Below, one piece after another: positions 47,130 through 59,667 of a DNA stretch of 64,000 nt. The stretch is from Macrobrachium rosenbergii (Eukaryota; Arthropoda; Malacostraca; Decapoda; Palaemonidae): the NCBI RefSeq assembly GCF_040412425.1, contig NC_089755.1:50975298-51039297 (forward strand). Reading direction: 5' to 3'. How positions within the stretch are numbered: position 1 is the stretch's first letter; every line of letters begins with the position of its first letter. Below the pieces are notes generated by a model, which searched no databases, was not told the origin of the DNA, and saw only the letters and a list, made by a program, of their open reading frames with translations. The position numbers were made by a program, and so were the translations under genes.

Positions 47130-49190
47130 ACGTACAGATATATTTAAGTTTTTACCATTCGGATGCCAAGTATGTTAAGATATCATTCACACCAGAATTC
47201 GTCATTATTCAAGTATTCACATGCCACGATAAGACATCTCTTTGCATGTAGTGGTCGCATGATATTTTGTGATAACAAGTCACATGTAAAAGGTATTTTA
47301 CTCTGTTTTGGAGTATACCCTTGTCCTTGATAATTACGTAATTGTCGGATAATTATATGATATCCGGGGTAGCTTATTAGGTTAAATATTTAGGCCAATA
47401 ACACACTCGGCAAGGAAACAGTGACAGGTGTCTTGGGTAAGGACTACCATAACAGGTGTTTCTTCGTAGAGGGTACTGTATCTCACGGAGCGGTGCACTG
47501 TAGTTCATTAAGATTGTTTATTTGTTTTCATAAGATAATACGTGCAACTGTTGCTATTTTTTTTTACATGCGCTGTGTGACTTATTTAAAAAACGATGCA
47601 CCGTAAAACCGTTCCTGTCAGCAACATTTAAAAATGGATACGCACATACAAACGCGCGTGCCTGTGTGTGTTGTGTACGTGTATGTGTGTGTGCGTGTAT
47701 ACACTGCTTCCATTGACCGGATATCTTTAAGGGAAATTCTCAAGCCGTAAAGAAGGTGTTGTGGAGGGGTTAGGTAGGGGCGGGCCCGGGGGATGGGTGA
47801 GGGGGCAACTTAAAGGAGGAACGTATGCGTCTCTATAGGTTTAAGAATAGTCAGCTCGTGCTCCCCACCGCATAAGGTCGTCGCCCTGAAGTCTGGCACT
47901 GGTGCCACAGTCCTGTACTGACTTCCCAGGGATAGGTAGAGTACGAAGGAAACAGGTGTCCCGACAATAATAATTATTCTCTCTCTCTCTCTCTTGATAT
48001 TCTCAAATTTACCATGCAAGGAACAATTATTGATGTGACTCATCATGTCTCTCTGGAGTTATTGTTTATTAGGGGAAACTGGTTTTGAAGTATATATATA
48101 TTATATATATGTGTATGTATATACATACATGTATATATTGTGTGCGCATTGTGTATACGTTTCTATTCCTCTGCCTTCTTTCTCGTCATCGAATTTCTTA
48201 CCGAAGTCGACAAAATGAAGCATTCCTTTGAAACCACGAGATCGATATGTCATTCCCCGGTGTCGAATGGAATCTTGACGATTCTCACGTGACGCTTGTC
48301 TCAGAAATAGAAAAAAAAATAAAAAGACGAAAAAGAGAGAGAATGTAATAAAAATGTGTCTACAACAGTTTTGCCAAGACAACCAGATTTCTACACGCAA
48401 TTGCGACGGTGGCTGTACGATAATTAAACTGAATTGCGCCCACTGTTAGCTAACCAGGCAGATGTCTGCATTCGCTCGTCGAAATGTTTACTTGTAATGT
48501 TAAAAAAGGAAATACGGATTGGCGTCGAAATATTTGTACACGAACATACAGAAACAAAGCGAAATATGAGCAAACTTGCACTTGTGCATAAGCTACATAT
48601 GGACAAATACAAAGAAAGACCACATTTCATGAACATACAAATAGACGTACGTAGCGGATCTGTGAGTGTGCACATATACACTCAATCTACAAAGATAACA
48701 TGCTCCAAAATTGCATCTAAACAAATATGCGGACAGGCAAAGACTTATTTTAAAAAAAGAATCCCCTATCTCCAGAGGCAACATATGAACTAACATACCA
48801 ACCAATGTGCATAAAGAGAACAGATGGACCAATTTGAACATAATGAACACTCATGCACATAATGCAGACAATGGATCAGGCTGCCATCGATACAGTTACA
48901 CGGGTTTTACAAACATACACACTTAATATACATTCACATATGGAATATACAGATGAACATTACACAGGAATACAAGGAATGTTACATAGAAGGGCTGTTT
49001 GTAAAATAATGTACACATACTGGTGGTTAAGCAGACATCAATTTAAACATCAAAAGAACAACCATGCAGGCACACAATGACAAGTGCAGCTTATATTAGT
49101 ACATTAGTGTGCTGCAAATTAACAAATCTTTTTGGGATATTTATCTGGAGTCAGACGGGGCTGGCAACTAAGCGGCCTCACCAAGCCTAA
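47130..49190. other. Unassigned DNA
   Basis: No gene supported. A stop-poor plus-strand stretch at 48434-48793 has no family resemblance. Confidence 0.35.
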
Positions 49191-49201
49191 GCCGGTATTA
49201 A

Positions 49202-49376
49202 CCCGGTATGTATCCACCTACTCGTCACCTCCCGAGTTGCTAGTACTAAACACGGCGTCCCATTGAGCTTCCACCATGTTTAGTACTAGCACCTCGGAGG
49301 TAAAGCGTAGGTGGATAAGGGCGCCATGTTTAGTACTAGCACCTCGTAGGTGACGCGTAGATGGATACATACCGGG
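49202..49376. mobile_element. piggyBac-type MITE flanked by TTAA
   Basis: The element begins CCCGGTATGTATCCACC and ends in its inverted copy (GGTGGATACATACCGGG-like, with one change), flanked on both sides by TTAA (49198-49201 and 49377-49380). The inverted repeats extend about 55 bp with few mismatches. A TTAA target with CCC...GGG ends is the signature of the piggyBac superfamily. There is no coding capacity. Confidence 0.88.
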
Positions 49377-49496
49377 TTAATACCTTAGATTTATTTCAAT
49401 ACTTCTGTTTTTCTTGCTTTTTATATCATTCCTTTACCTAAAGGGCGAGTTGGTCGATTCTCTGTTCTTGCTGCAATTAGGCTTAGGCGGCATTAT

Positions 49497-49732
49497 CCCG
49501 GTATGTATCCACCTACGCGTCACCTCCGGGGTGCTACTGTAGTAATAAACATGACGGAAGCTCAATGGGACGCCGTGTTTAGTATTAACCCCTCGGGGAT
49601 CAAAGATATCGTTTATTAATATATAGAAATGGGTGTAAATAAAACTTTGATCCCCGAGAGGCCAGTACTAAACACGGCGTCCCATCGAACTTCCGCCATG
49701 CTTAGTACTAGGATCTCGTAGGTGGATACATA
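49497..49732. mobile_element. piggyBac-type MITE, second decayed copy
   Basis: Starts CCCGGTATGTATCCACC after TTAT (a mutated TTAA) and carries the same agtactaaacacggcgtccc blocks in inverted arrangement. The right end stops at ggtggatacata, without the final CCGGG. An inner inverted pair, ctcggggatcaaag and ctttgatccccgag, forms a second stem. Confidence 0.8.
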
Positions 49733-49754
49733 ATGAAAATCACTAGTTACTGCG

Positions 49755-49774
49755 ATGATGATGATGATGATGAT
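49755..49774. repeat. (GAT)n microsatellite
   Basis: Six to seven GAT units. Confidence 0.9.
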
Positions 49775-50016
49775 ACCTTGAGTTTCGGTTTGGATAATAT
49801 ATGAGTCTGCTCCCCTATCCTGGGGCTACGTGCCAATTAGATTTACAAAATTATTATCACCTTAATATAACCAACTTCTCACACTACCGTGAACACAGGA
49901 ATGAGGAATAAGGTCGACAGTAATTCTTTTGTTCAGTATATTATTATTTAAAACGTGCCAACGGAAGAAGATAGGGCAGAGTTTGGCGAACGGATTTCAA
50001 TACTGGACTGTATTAT

Positions 50017-50463
50017 TCATCCAGTCTTGCAGCAATCCACTTCAGCCCACGTGAACACGTAATAAACATGTCGAGTTGCTGCAACAGAGGCCCGTTGTCT
50101 TGGCAACATTCTCGCGGAGGACGCATCAACACTGATTATTGTGAAAGAGGGCCGGACACTCATTAGCAATTCGCATCCCCTTTGGGTATGTACCATCCAG
50201 GGAAACGGCATTATGTGCGTCGTGTTTACCAATCCGCCAGGATGCCCACATACGTAGGTGTCCCCTTCTGAATAGTGGACGAATAACTGAATGAAAAGCC
50301 GTCTTTTTCTGACCCTGGTATCATCCATCTTGATAAAGCTCAATTTTGGTTGTTCGGGCTGGGGGTGGGGAGTTGTTTGGCTGGGGGTGGGGAGGGTGTT
50401 ATCAAGATGGGACGAGGCAGCTCGGACTGAATCCACGCCAGTGTCCTTAACGACCCTCTTCAA
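50017..50463 (-). other. 148-codon open frame, function unknown
   Basis: The longest frame in this part of the window. It has a Pro/Gln-rich start and a mixed C-terminal half (HYSEGDTYVCGHPGGLVNTT). No family, domain, splice sites or promoter recognised. It may be a chance frame or a relic of a mobile element. Confidence 0.2.
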
Positions 50464-50525
50464 TCTGTGCGCCGTTCAAATCGCGCTTTGAAATTGAACG
50501 TTACAAATGTTAAAAATTATGTACA

Positions 50526-50528
<3 letters not shown>

Positions 50529-50616
<88 letters not shown>

Positions 50617-50617
50617 T
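50529..50617. repeat. (TA)n plus (TATG)n microsatellite
   Basis: About 30 TA units run into about seven TATG units. Confidence 0.95.
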
Positions 50618-50767
50618 AACTGAATCACGAAAATATGGAGCGTGATGAATATATAAATAAAGGCACTTACTGTCCTCTACTTAAGTAAAGGACAGTAAAT
50701 CGAAAGGCCTTGCACCACTCCGTTGTTTCACTTTCCTTCGTGGCAGTGCCTTTATATATATATATAT

Positions 50768-50924
<157 letters not shown>

Positions 50925-51065
50925 TTTCTGTACTACCAGAGAATTACATTTTAAAATACCCGCGTGTAACTTATCAGATTTCTTCAACTCTAACAAAAAG
51001 TATTCAAGTTACCGAGAGCAAAACTCCCTATCATGACAAGATAACTGTAATGCCTCGAGGCCGTT

Positions 51066-51285
51066 ACGGATTATTTGTTCCTTTTATTTTATTTTAGACA
51101 AATAGAGATACGGACATTTTCCCTCTGGAGATACTTAAGAGCCCAGCATGGCGCAAATACGTAGTGCAATACGGATTGTTTTTTTCCTGTTTATTTTATT
51201 GTAGACAAGTAGAAAGACGGAGATTTTCTCTCAGGAGCGAGAGATACTTAAAACCCAGCATGGCGCAAACACGCAGTGCAATAAA
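51066..51285. repeat. ~107 bp tandem duplication
   Basis: Two copies, near 51066-51171 and 51172-51285, share tttattttattttagacaaa-like starts and agcccagcatggcgcaaata-like ends with moderate divergence. Confidence 0.75.
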
Positions 51286-51739
51286 ATCGGAAGTGATGGC
51301 ACTGGTCGAACTGTCAAGGGTGGTTGTCAGTCCGCTGAATCTCAAAGACTTCGTTCTTTCCCCGAGTAGGAGGATTTCGCAACGCCAGAGAAACGGTTGG
51401 TCGTTCACAGCAGAAATCTACTACACTTGCCTAAGCTGGTATGTAGTTGTATAGGATTGAATTTGCGTTTTTAATTCCGAAAGTAATTATGATGGTACAG
51501 TTTGAAATAATTATATGGCATTCAATTTATAGGAGATATTTCTTTATTTGTTCGGGATTTAAAATTCTCAATAATGTTCTTGTATACTCGAGAGTTCTGT
51601 CATTTCATCGTATTTTAGTACCGTAAGAACTCTTCTGAAATTTGTTTAGCCTTCACATTATAAACAGAAAGAGGGAGAGGAATTTAATCAGATTCGTGTC
51701 TATATCCATGTGTTATGTGGTACATTTATATATTCGTTC

Positions 51740-51745
<6 letters not shown>

Positions 51746-51806
<61 letters not shown>
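51746..51806. repeat. (AT)n microsatellite
   Basis: About 30 AT units followed by GT-rich sequence. Confidence 0.96.
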
Positions 51807-51818
<12 letters not shown>

Positions 51819-51849
51819 ATGTATGTGTGAATAATGTGTGTGTGAGCGT

Positions 51850-52900
51850 GTGTGTTTGTATGGTAATATTACTGTCGTCGTTAGTACTAATAATGCTTCA
51901 TATAATAATGATAGAGATGATAGATTTTTTATGCTAGGTTACTAATGCGACTTTAAATAATGGCACTGATACGAGTAGATACAAAATAATGTTTAAACTA
52001 CGAACTTTGACAACCATCTGAGGGAAAGCCTGATGATTTGTGGCCTTAAGTAGCTCTGGCAGGCCTCCAGACGCGCACTGGTCCTTTTCTTTGGACCCTT
52101 TGGCATACCTGCAATGTCACCGACATGCATTATCATAACGTCTCATCCGTTTCCACTTTTATGGCCTTCCCCACCCCCACCCTCTCCTCCTCCCTTCTCC
52201 CCCCAACACACACATGGATGGCTATTTGTTCATTTTGAGATGTGATCTTTATGCTTTTGTATATTTTGTATATTTATGTATTTCATTTTATTACCAGCTT
52301 CTATTTATGTTGTATTTGACGTTCAGAATTCTGATGATGAATAGGTTCATTTAAAAAAATTCTTCGTGACTACAACTGTGAAGTGATAATTTATTTATTT
52401 ATGGGCTTATTTATCAATAATTGATTTCCAATTCTAATCCCACTAGCAATAAAGACATGGCGACAATAGATAGGTTTGAAGTTTTTGTAATTTTTGTACA
52501 TAGCTTATTCTTTGCCATTTAGTGTACATGTAGGCACATTAAAATTATATTTAATTACTACGCAGAAATTTGTTTTAGGTAAGGTACGTCATATCTTGAA
52601 GTTCAGATTTTTATTTGACCAAGATTAAAAGCAATTATTATTTAAATGAAAAAAAGTATATAAAAATATGTACTAAATAGAAGATTCTCTTTGAAACTGA
52701 ATAAGGTAATTCTTCCTATTTCTTTACGACAATGATTTTTATTTCTTCAGCGAGTACGTGACAGATAATTGAAATATAAGTTTAACCTGACTTTTTATGA
52801 AGATGATACTCTGTTCAAGTTGACATAAGATGAAGTTTTAAAAGTCTCGTGTGTAACTTCAAAAGACAGTGGTGTTGACATAGGCTGATCTGGGAGGTGA
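51850..52900. other. Unassigned AT-rich DNA
   Basis: No supported gene or repeat. Confidence 0.35.
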
Positions 52901-52918
52901 AAAAGGGGTAAAGTAAAT

Positions 52919-52919
<1 letters not shown>

Positions 52920-52982
<63 letters not shown>
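52920..52982. repeat. (GA)n microsatellite
   Basis: About 31 GA units. Confidence 0.97.
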
Positions 52983-52986
<4 letters not shown>

Positions 52987-52999
52987 ACGAATCCCAGTG

Positions 53000-54160
53000 G
53001 GATGAATACAGGACCTCGTCGAGGGCCCCCATTTTATGATAGGATGGCATACATTTTGAGGGCACTAATCACTCATATTTTTTGTTCTCTGTCTGTCCCT
53101 TCGTCCCAGCTATAACTCAAAGCAGTCAACTAATAGTTATGTAAGCTTTTCACTGCTTGGTTCATGGGAGCAACTGGATGTTAAGGACATGCACCCATAC
53201 TGTTCATTCCCTCGTCCGGTCAGGGTGTCGAACACGGGTCTGGTTGTTAGCCGAGAGTCTCAAGTTGACTCACAAAGTCAGTTCCTTTAATATGATGCAG
53301 TATCTAAACTTTGGACTTATGAGTCTCTACGTGTACCTAACGAGCCTAAATACAAAACTGTAATTGACTGCTCCTCCAGACATTTTGCTTTTGTGTTCAG
53401 GAGCAAGAAAAGTCTGAAAGTTTTTTTTTTTTAAGGAAGAGCCGACTCTTGCAACGAACGGCGCCTTATGTATTTTTCAGCTCTTGTGAGATTTCGCACC
53501 AGTGTCTGGCTAGAAAAATGACATTTCATAAATAAATTTACAGCCAGTTTCAGTGACCTTGAATTGCTCTCGCGCCTGATTGAAAAATATGAGATTACTC
53601 GTTATTCTTCTTTAACAGCTCCCCCTGGTGCCTTTTGTTGTAGTTTTGAATGCAGCAATTATTGCCCTGTTATTATTAATAACGTGGAAATGAAGGGCGC
53701 TAGGAATCTTTATGTGTATTATTTGTGAGGGTGTTTTTCACACTCTAGGTTATTCATCTAAAGATAACCAATGATGTAATGGTATTGTGTATTCTGTGCG
53801 TGCGCGTTAAACCATTGTTTTGATTACGTGAATCTGAATAGCGATAAACCATATTAATGCTACGAACGTCCTGTATTTAAGAAATAAAGACATCTCATCA
53901 ATAAAAAGACCATTAACTAAAACCTCCAGTGAAGATTATCACATCCAACACACAAAGATCAAGTCCAGTTAGATGTTGATTCTATTTGCGTAGTATTCTG
54001 CAACGTCGACTCCCACTGGGACAGAGACGAAATGGGCGAGCGAACGTGCCTTGGAACCCAGCTCACAGATAAAGTGATTTCTTTTGATTTCTTTTCAGTC
54101 ACCCTTATCCCTCGAGACACCCTCTGACCACCTCGTCCACGTCGCCTCCTCTTCCCTTTA
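53000..54160. other. Unassigned DNA
   Basis: No supported gene or repeat family. Confidence 0.35.
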
Positions 54161-54162
54161 GT

Positions 54163-54594
54163 TCCCATAGGGGGATAGTGCCGTCAGTTCACCTCACGTG
54201 GTGCACTGTAGGCATAAATTAAGGGTCTTTGCAGCGTTCTTCGGCTCCTAGCTGCATCCCCTTTCGTTCATTTTACTGTAACCCCCCGTTCGTATTCTCC
54301 TTCTTCCATCTGACTTTCCACCCTCTCTAACAATTGGTTCATAGTGCAACTGCGAGGTTTTCCGCTTGTTGCACCTTTCAAACCTCCTTTCGTTCATTTT
54401 ACTGTAACCCCCGTTCGCATTCTCCGTCCCTCTGACTTTCCACCCTCTCTAACAATTGGTTCATAGTGCAACTCTGAGGTTTTTCTCCTGTTACACCTTT
54501 CAAACCTTCTTACTGTCAGTTTCCCTTTCAGAGCTGATTGACCCCATAGGTCCCAGCGCTTGGCCTTTGGCCTAAATTCCATGCTCTATTCTAC
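54163..54594 (-). mobile_element. Family C element with internal duplication
   Basis: Reads from ccatagggggatagtgccgt to aggtcccagcgcttggcctt. A segment of about 130 bp (gttcattttactgtaacccc through caaacct) is present twice in tandem, at about 54268-54386 and 54390-54510, making this copy longer than the others. Confidence 0.85.
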
Positions 54595-54991
54595 TGTATA
54601 TTCTTCCCTTTGGTAACGGTGTCAGAGAAGACAGATCTGCAGGCACTCGCTCCGAGTCTTGAGCGACAGCGATTTTCTCTTTAAGTCTCAATTATTCAGG
54701 ATTAAATCGTGTGATTCGTAATTGATTGGACGGCGAGGCATAATGCTGAGACGCCTGAGACGAGTTGCCAATGTTTGATTAGGGGCTTTGCTCACCCCCG
54801 TAAACGATGCACGAGGAGGATCGAAAGGATTTAGGGTTCTTTGCGGTTGTTAGACTGGCAAAGCAAGAGACGCAGAAGGATATATAGGATCTAAGTTTTA
54901 AGATCCACTGTTATTACGGTTGATCCACTGATTAAATAATTATAATCGTACTTACCCCTCTCTTGGCAGCAAAGCTTATGAAAGAGAAGAA

Positions 54992-55296
54992 CAATATGGA
55001 ACTTAGCCCAATGACCAAGCGCTGGGGACCTATGAGGTCTTTCAGCGCTGGCAGGGAAGTTTGCAACAAGAGGGTTTGAAAGGTGTAACAGGAGGAAAAC
55101 CTCGCAGTCGCATTATAAAACAATTGTTAGGAGGGGTTGGAAAGTATGATGGAATAAAGAAAATAGGAACGGAGGTACAGCAAAAGGAGTGAAAGAGGTT
55201 GCAGCTAGGGGCCGAAGGGACGCTGCAAAGACCCCTAAGTAACGCCTTCAGTGCAACACGTGAGTTGCACTGACGGCACTACCCCGTTACGGGGAG
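54992..55296 (+). mobile_element. Family C element, complete copy
   Basis: Runs from aatatggaacttagcccaat to ggcactaccccgttacgggg. It lies about 400 bp from the copy at 54.2 kb in opposite orientation. Confidence 0.85.
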
Positions 55297-55299
55297 CGA

Positions 55300-56360
55300 A
55301 GCTTATGGTATTGTTAGGGATAAGTATTAGAATGAGCAAGAATGCGAAGTTTTAAGTTCTATGATTTCCTCCGCTTCAGATAGCTCGATATCCTCTCTAT
55401 TCATCGCGAATTACCATCTTAGTTGACTTCAAGTGTCACGCGCCGGGCAGCCGCTTCGCATATCACTGGGAAAATCTGCTGTCTTCACAATACATGGTTC
55501 GGTAACTGTATCTTTCCCCTCTACTATTAAGCTTTGGGTTTCTCTTCCTGCTTTTGTTTTCCTTGTCCCTTACAACCTTCCCTCCCCAAGAAGACATTGG
55601 ATTGCCTGTCCCACCGGCATCTGAATGAAGAAATCAGTCTTCACGTTTTTTCAGTCAACCAATCCACTTAGAATTTTTCATTTTACATTTTTTCTCGTTA
55701 GTTAAGCTATCTTGTCGTCACAGCATCTGAGGTCATCAAAGGTAACATAGTATTCAGATTATCCTTTGGTGATTTTTTCCCAGTCTTTGGAGAGAATTGC
55801 TTGCTTGCCTTTGAAGAATGTTGTCTGAATTTTAAATGTTCATGAATATATTTTCGTAAGGAGCAGTTTTATGTATCTAGTTTTCTAAAGTTACAATATC
55901 ATTGTTATGAAAATTTAAGGCAAAAAAAAAAAAAAAAATTTATATATGTTTTGTGGCGTTTTGACGTCAGTTCAGTATATAAATATAGCGAACTGTGTCA
56001 CAGGGTAATTATAAAAGACATCCCGTTAGCCTTCTAGGAAATAGGGAATCTATCGCCTTCTAGATAACAAACACCCCTTCAGCTTCTAGAAACGAGAAGG
56101 GAAAGAAAGCAGCGGAAACCGTACGTAAACCTTGCGGCTTCAAGAAACCTCTCGCCTTGAAGGTGGAATCTCGGTAGATGGTTCGTTTTACAAAGTAGGA
56201 AGCCGTACGTAATATGACCGAGCGTGTGGGCTACAGGTAGAATCGTTGGTGTTGCGTAACCCCGTCACTTGGGCTGACGTGTATAGTCATTATGCCTTAT
56301 ATGCATGCTCAAGGGCGTGTGGATTGTGGAAGAGATGAGCAGATCAACTGCAAGTAAAAA
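55300..56360. other. Unassigned DNA
   Basis: No gene supported. An A-run near 55924 and short repeats of the word cttctaga at 56030-56090 are all that stands out. Confidence 0.35.
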
Positions 56361-56361
56361 G

Positions 56362-56564
56362 TATACCTTAGTTTAACCAGACCACTGAGCTGATTAACAG
56401 CTCTCCTAAGGCTGGCCAGAGGGATTAGACTTGTTTCACGTGGCTAAGGACCAGTTGGTTACCCAGCAACGGGGCCTACAGCTTATTGTCGAATCCGAAC
56501 CACATTATAGCGAGAAGTGAATTTCTGTCACCAGAAATAAATTCCTCTAATTCTTCATTGGACG
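56362..56564 (-). mobile_element. tRNA-derived SINE, head-truncated copy
   Basis: Matches the body of the 14.4 kb copy (accagaccactgagctgatt through attcctctaattcttcattg) and stops before the tRNA-like head. Confidence 0.85.
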
Positions 56565-56701
56565 TCAACTGCAAGTAGATTTATGTACTGACACATTTAG
56601 AGCTTTGTCTAATTACAAAACCTTTTATGTTTTATTATATAGATATATGTTCATCTTTATTCTCTCTATCTCTCTATCCCTCTCTCACTCTATATATAGG
56701 C

Positions 56702-56705
<4 letters not shown>

Positions 56706-56768
<63 letters not shown>

Positions 56769-56775
56769 GTATATG

Positions 56776-56850
<75 letters not shown>
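56706..56850. repeat. Two (AT)n tracts with a (GTATAT)n bridge
   Basis: AT tracts at about 56706-56765 and 56790-56850, joined by atgtatatgtatatg. Confidence 0.96.
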
Positions 56851-56853
<3 letters not shown>

Positions 56854-57087
56854 TTAACAGAAAGCTTCCCAGAAAAAACATTGCTTTTGTTTCCTGTTTT
56901 TACATTTTTATCTCCCGTTCACTTCCGTTCTTTCCACACGTTCCTTCTGTATTTCTGATATCTGTGCTTTTCCGTAATCATTCCAGTGTTTTCTTATATT
57001 CTGCTTTTGGGTCTCATACCAATGCCTTTCGCCTCAAGTTTTTTACTGAATAATTTTTCTTTTGATTTCTCATCTCAGTTTTTATTG

Positions 57088-57249
<162 letters not shown>

Positions 57250-58480
57250 ATAAAAATATTTTCCCATTTTGACTTCGTCAGTCCTGGGTTTTTCTGTATT
57301 AATTGTATCTCATTGTGAATGTTTTTCCCCTTTTCACTTATCACAGTTTTTTTCGCTCATGTTTTTTCTACATAATTTCTGTTTTCTTATGTTTCTCTGC
57401 CTTTTTTATGGGAGGGGAGATTCCCATTCTCCTGTTTTATGCCTTCTCTCGAATTCCCGGCATATTTCTCCCCTCGTATTTTCAGAGTCTCGTGTGTATG
57501 GTATCCTCTCTTTTTCCCGTATTCCAAGTTTTCCCTGCGTCCTTTTTATACAGAATAATTTTTTAACTTTTTGTGATTTCGCATGTATTTTCCCTTTATC
57601 TAAGTTTCATGTATATTACTTGTAGCTTATTTTCATGTATTTTCCCTTTATCTAGTTTTCATGAATTTTCCTTTTATCTTATTTTCATGTATTTTCCCTT
57701 TATAATTTTGTATGTATTTTCCTTTTACAATTTTGTATGTATTTTCCTTTTATCTCATTTCTGTGTACTTCTTATGTTTTATCATGTACTTCCTTTTGTG
57801 TGTGCTTCCTCTTTCTTTTCCATTTGTTGTATCACCATTATCTGTTTTCTCCTTTACAGTTTTTTTTTTTACTGTCTCCCACTTCTCTGTTTCCCTCTTG
57901 GTTTGTATTCGCCTATTCTGTTTTTTCCCAATTTTTTTCATGTTTCTGCAGCTTCCATTTCAATGAATTTTTCTCATTGTTTTCTCCCGCTTCCTTCTCC
58001 TGTGACTATCGCCTCTTGTTCTCTAGTTTTTATTCGTCCAGCAATACTATTCTTTTCAATACATTAAAGCTGCTGTTTTTTTTTTTTTCCAAGTTTTTAT
58101 ATCTTCCTTTTCATTCCTGGTACGCAAGGCGTTGATGGCCTTCCCTAATGGTGTCACCATAAGATTAAGCTTATCAAATAAAATCAGTTTCTCACACGTG
58201 CCTTCCTGCATTTCTTTCAGCCCCTTATTGGCAATCTTCCATTTCTTCTCATTTCACTTCTCATTTTATGTTCTTGCTTTTTCATCTTTTATTATACTTA
58301 TATATTTTTGCCGTTTTTTTTCTTCCTCTCCTTTATCTTCGTCTTCTCGTTACTCTTTTCGCCCTCTTTGCTTATCATATTCCTCTTCATTCTTTGACTT
58401 TCAACTCCTTTATCCTCTCTGTAAATTCTTCGTCATTTGCTCATCTCCTCCATGTCCTCGCTTATTATCCCTCGGTCTCA
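57250..58480. other. Strongly pyrimidine-rich tract
   Basis: The plus strand is dominated by T and C for more than 1.2 kb, which keeps several plus-strand frames open (for example 57573-58067, 164 codons) with Phe/Ser/Leu-rich translations. At 57583-57770 there are about six imperfect units of catgtattttcccttttatc. The frames are composition artefacts and not genes. Confidence 0.75.
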
Positions 58481-58897
58481 TGCTCATCGCTACTCTCTTC
58501 ACGCCCCCTGCTTGCACGCGAGACCCGGCCATTCAAAACCTGGCGAGGAATCTTAAGAAAAACTTGTTTCGTCCGTAATCACCTCCTTGTAGGTTCTCTG
58601 GACGTCGCCATTGATTTTGGAAAACGAGGTTAGTTGGTGTTATGATTGTGCAAACAGTTTCGCTAATTGCGTCGTCTGTGTCTAGGCTGATGCTACGTAG
58701 TAATTTCGTTTTGCACTGGTTTGCACCTAACTCCGTCTCTGCTCGTTGGGCTCAGTCCAGAGGTCCACGTGAGGTCCCTTATCCCCTTTTAATACCTTCT
58801 CTACACTTACCACACCAAGCCCCAGGGCAAGGGCTCGAATTGACCAAAGCAAGTTGAATAAAAACCAACTACCACCTCTCTTCACTGCGTAGGAGGG

Positions 58898-59178
58898 TTG
58901 TGCTGTTAGTGGACCTCATGCGGTGCACTGTAGGCATTGCCTAGGATTCTTTTCAGCGTCCCTTCGGCCCCTAGCTGCAGCCCCTTTCATTCTTTTTACT
59001 GTACCTTACTTCATATTGGCTTCCTTCCATCTTACTTTCCACCCTCTCCCAACAGTTGTTTCGTAGTGCAATGGCGAAGTTTTTCCTCTTGTTACACCTT
59101 TAAAACCTTTCACTCTGAATGACCTCATAGGTCCTAGCACTTGGCCTTTGGCCTGAAATTTACGTTCCATTCCATTTC
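58898..59178 (-). mobile_element. Family C element, copy
   Basis: Runs from gtggacctcatgcggtgcac to cctagcacttggcctttggc. The extreme left end is slightly decayed. Confidence 0.85.
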
Positions 59179-59189
59179 CATTTACTCTC

Positions 59190-59585
59190 TTCAGTGATTA
59201 GTTTTAAGTTTCATTGAGATCAATTACCACTCGCAACAGACTACACAGATTCCTGAGGTCTGATGCAAGTTGAGACACTGAGCCCATCTTCATATATATA
59301 ACATAATATGAAGTATTATCAGTGGACTTAAATTTATAATGAAGTTATTTTCCGGCACTCAACTGACATACCCAGAATTGTTCATTACGAAGATAGCCTG
59401 TTGCCAGAAGCGTTTATTATTGAATGCGAAAATAAAGGAGCCAACTTGTGCCTTTGAAATTGTCATAGATATTATTAATATCCATAAAACTTTTGACGCC
59501 ACGGTGCCTGTGTATCACATCCTTCCGTTGAAATAACAAAAAAATCTTCGATGACTGAGCCCTCATATGGTGTACAGTGTATAAT
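59190..59585. other. Unassigned DNA
   Basis: A 65-codon plus-strand frame (59339-59536) has no family resemblance. Confidence 0.3.
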
Positions 59586-59588
59586 TAT

Positions 59589-59590
<2 letters not shown>

Positions 59591-59663
<73 letters not shown>
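59591..59663. repeat. (CT)n microsatellite
   Basis: About 36 CT units. Confidence 0.97.

Positions 59664-59667
<4 letters not shown>

Noticed and set aside
57573..58135. 164- and 132-codon plus-strand frames rich in Phe, Ser and Leu
   Set aside because: They overlap each other in different frames within a pyrimidine-rich tract that has few stop codons; not membrane proteins.
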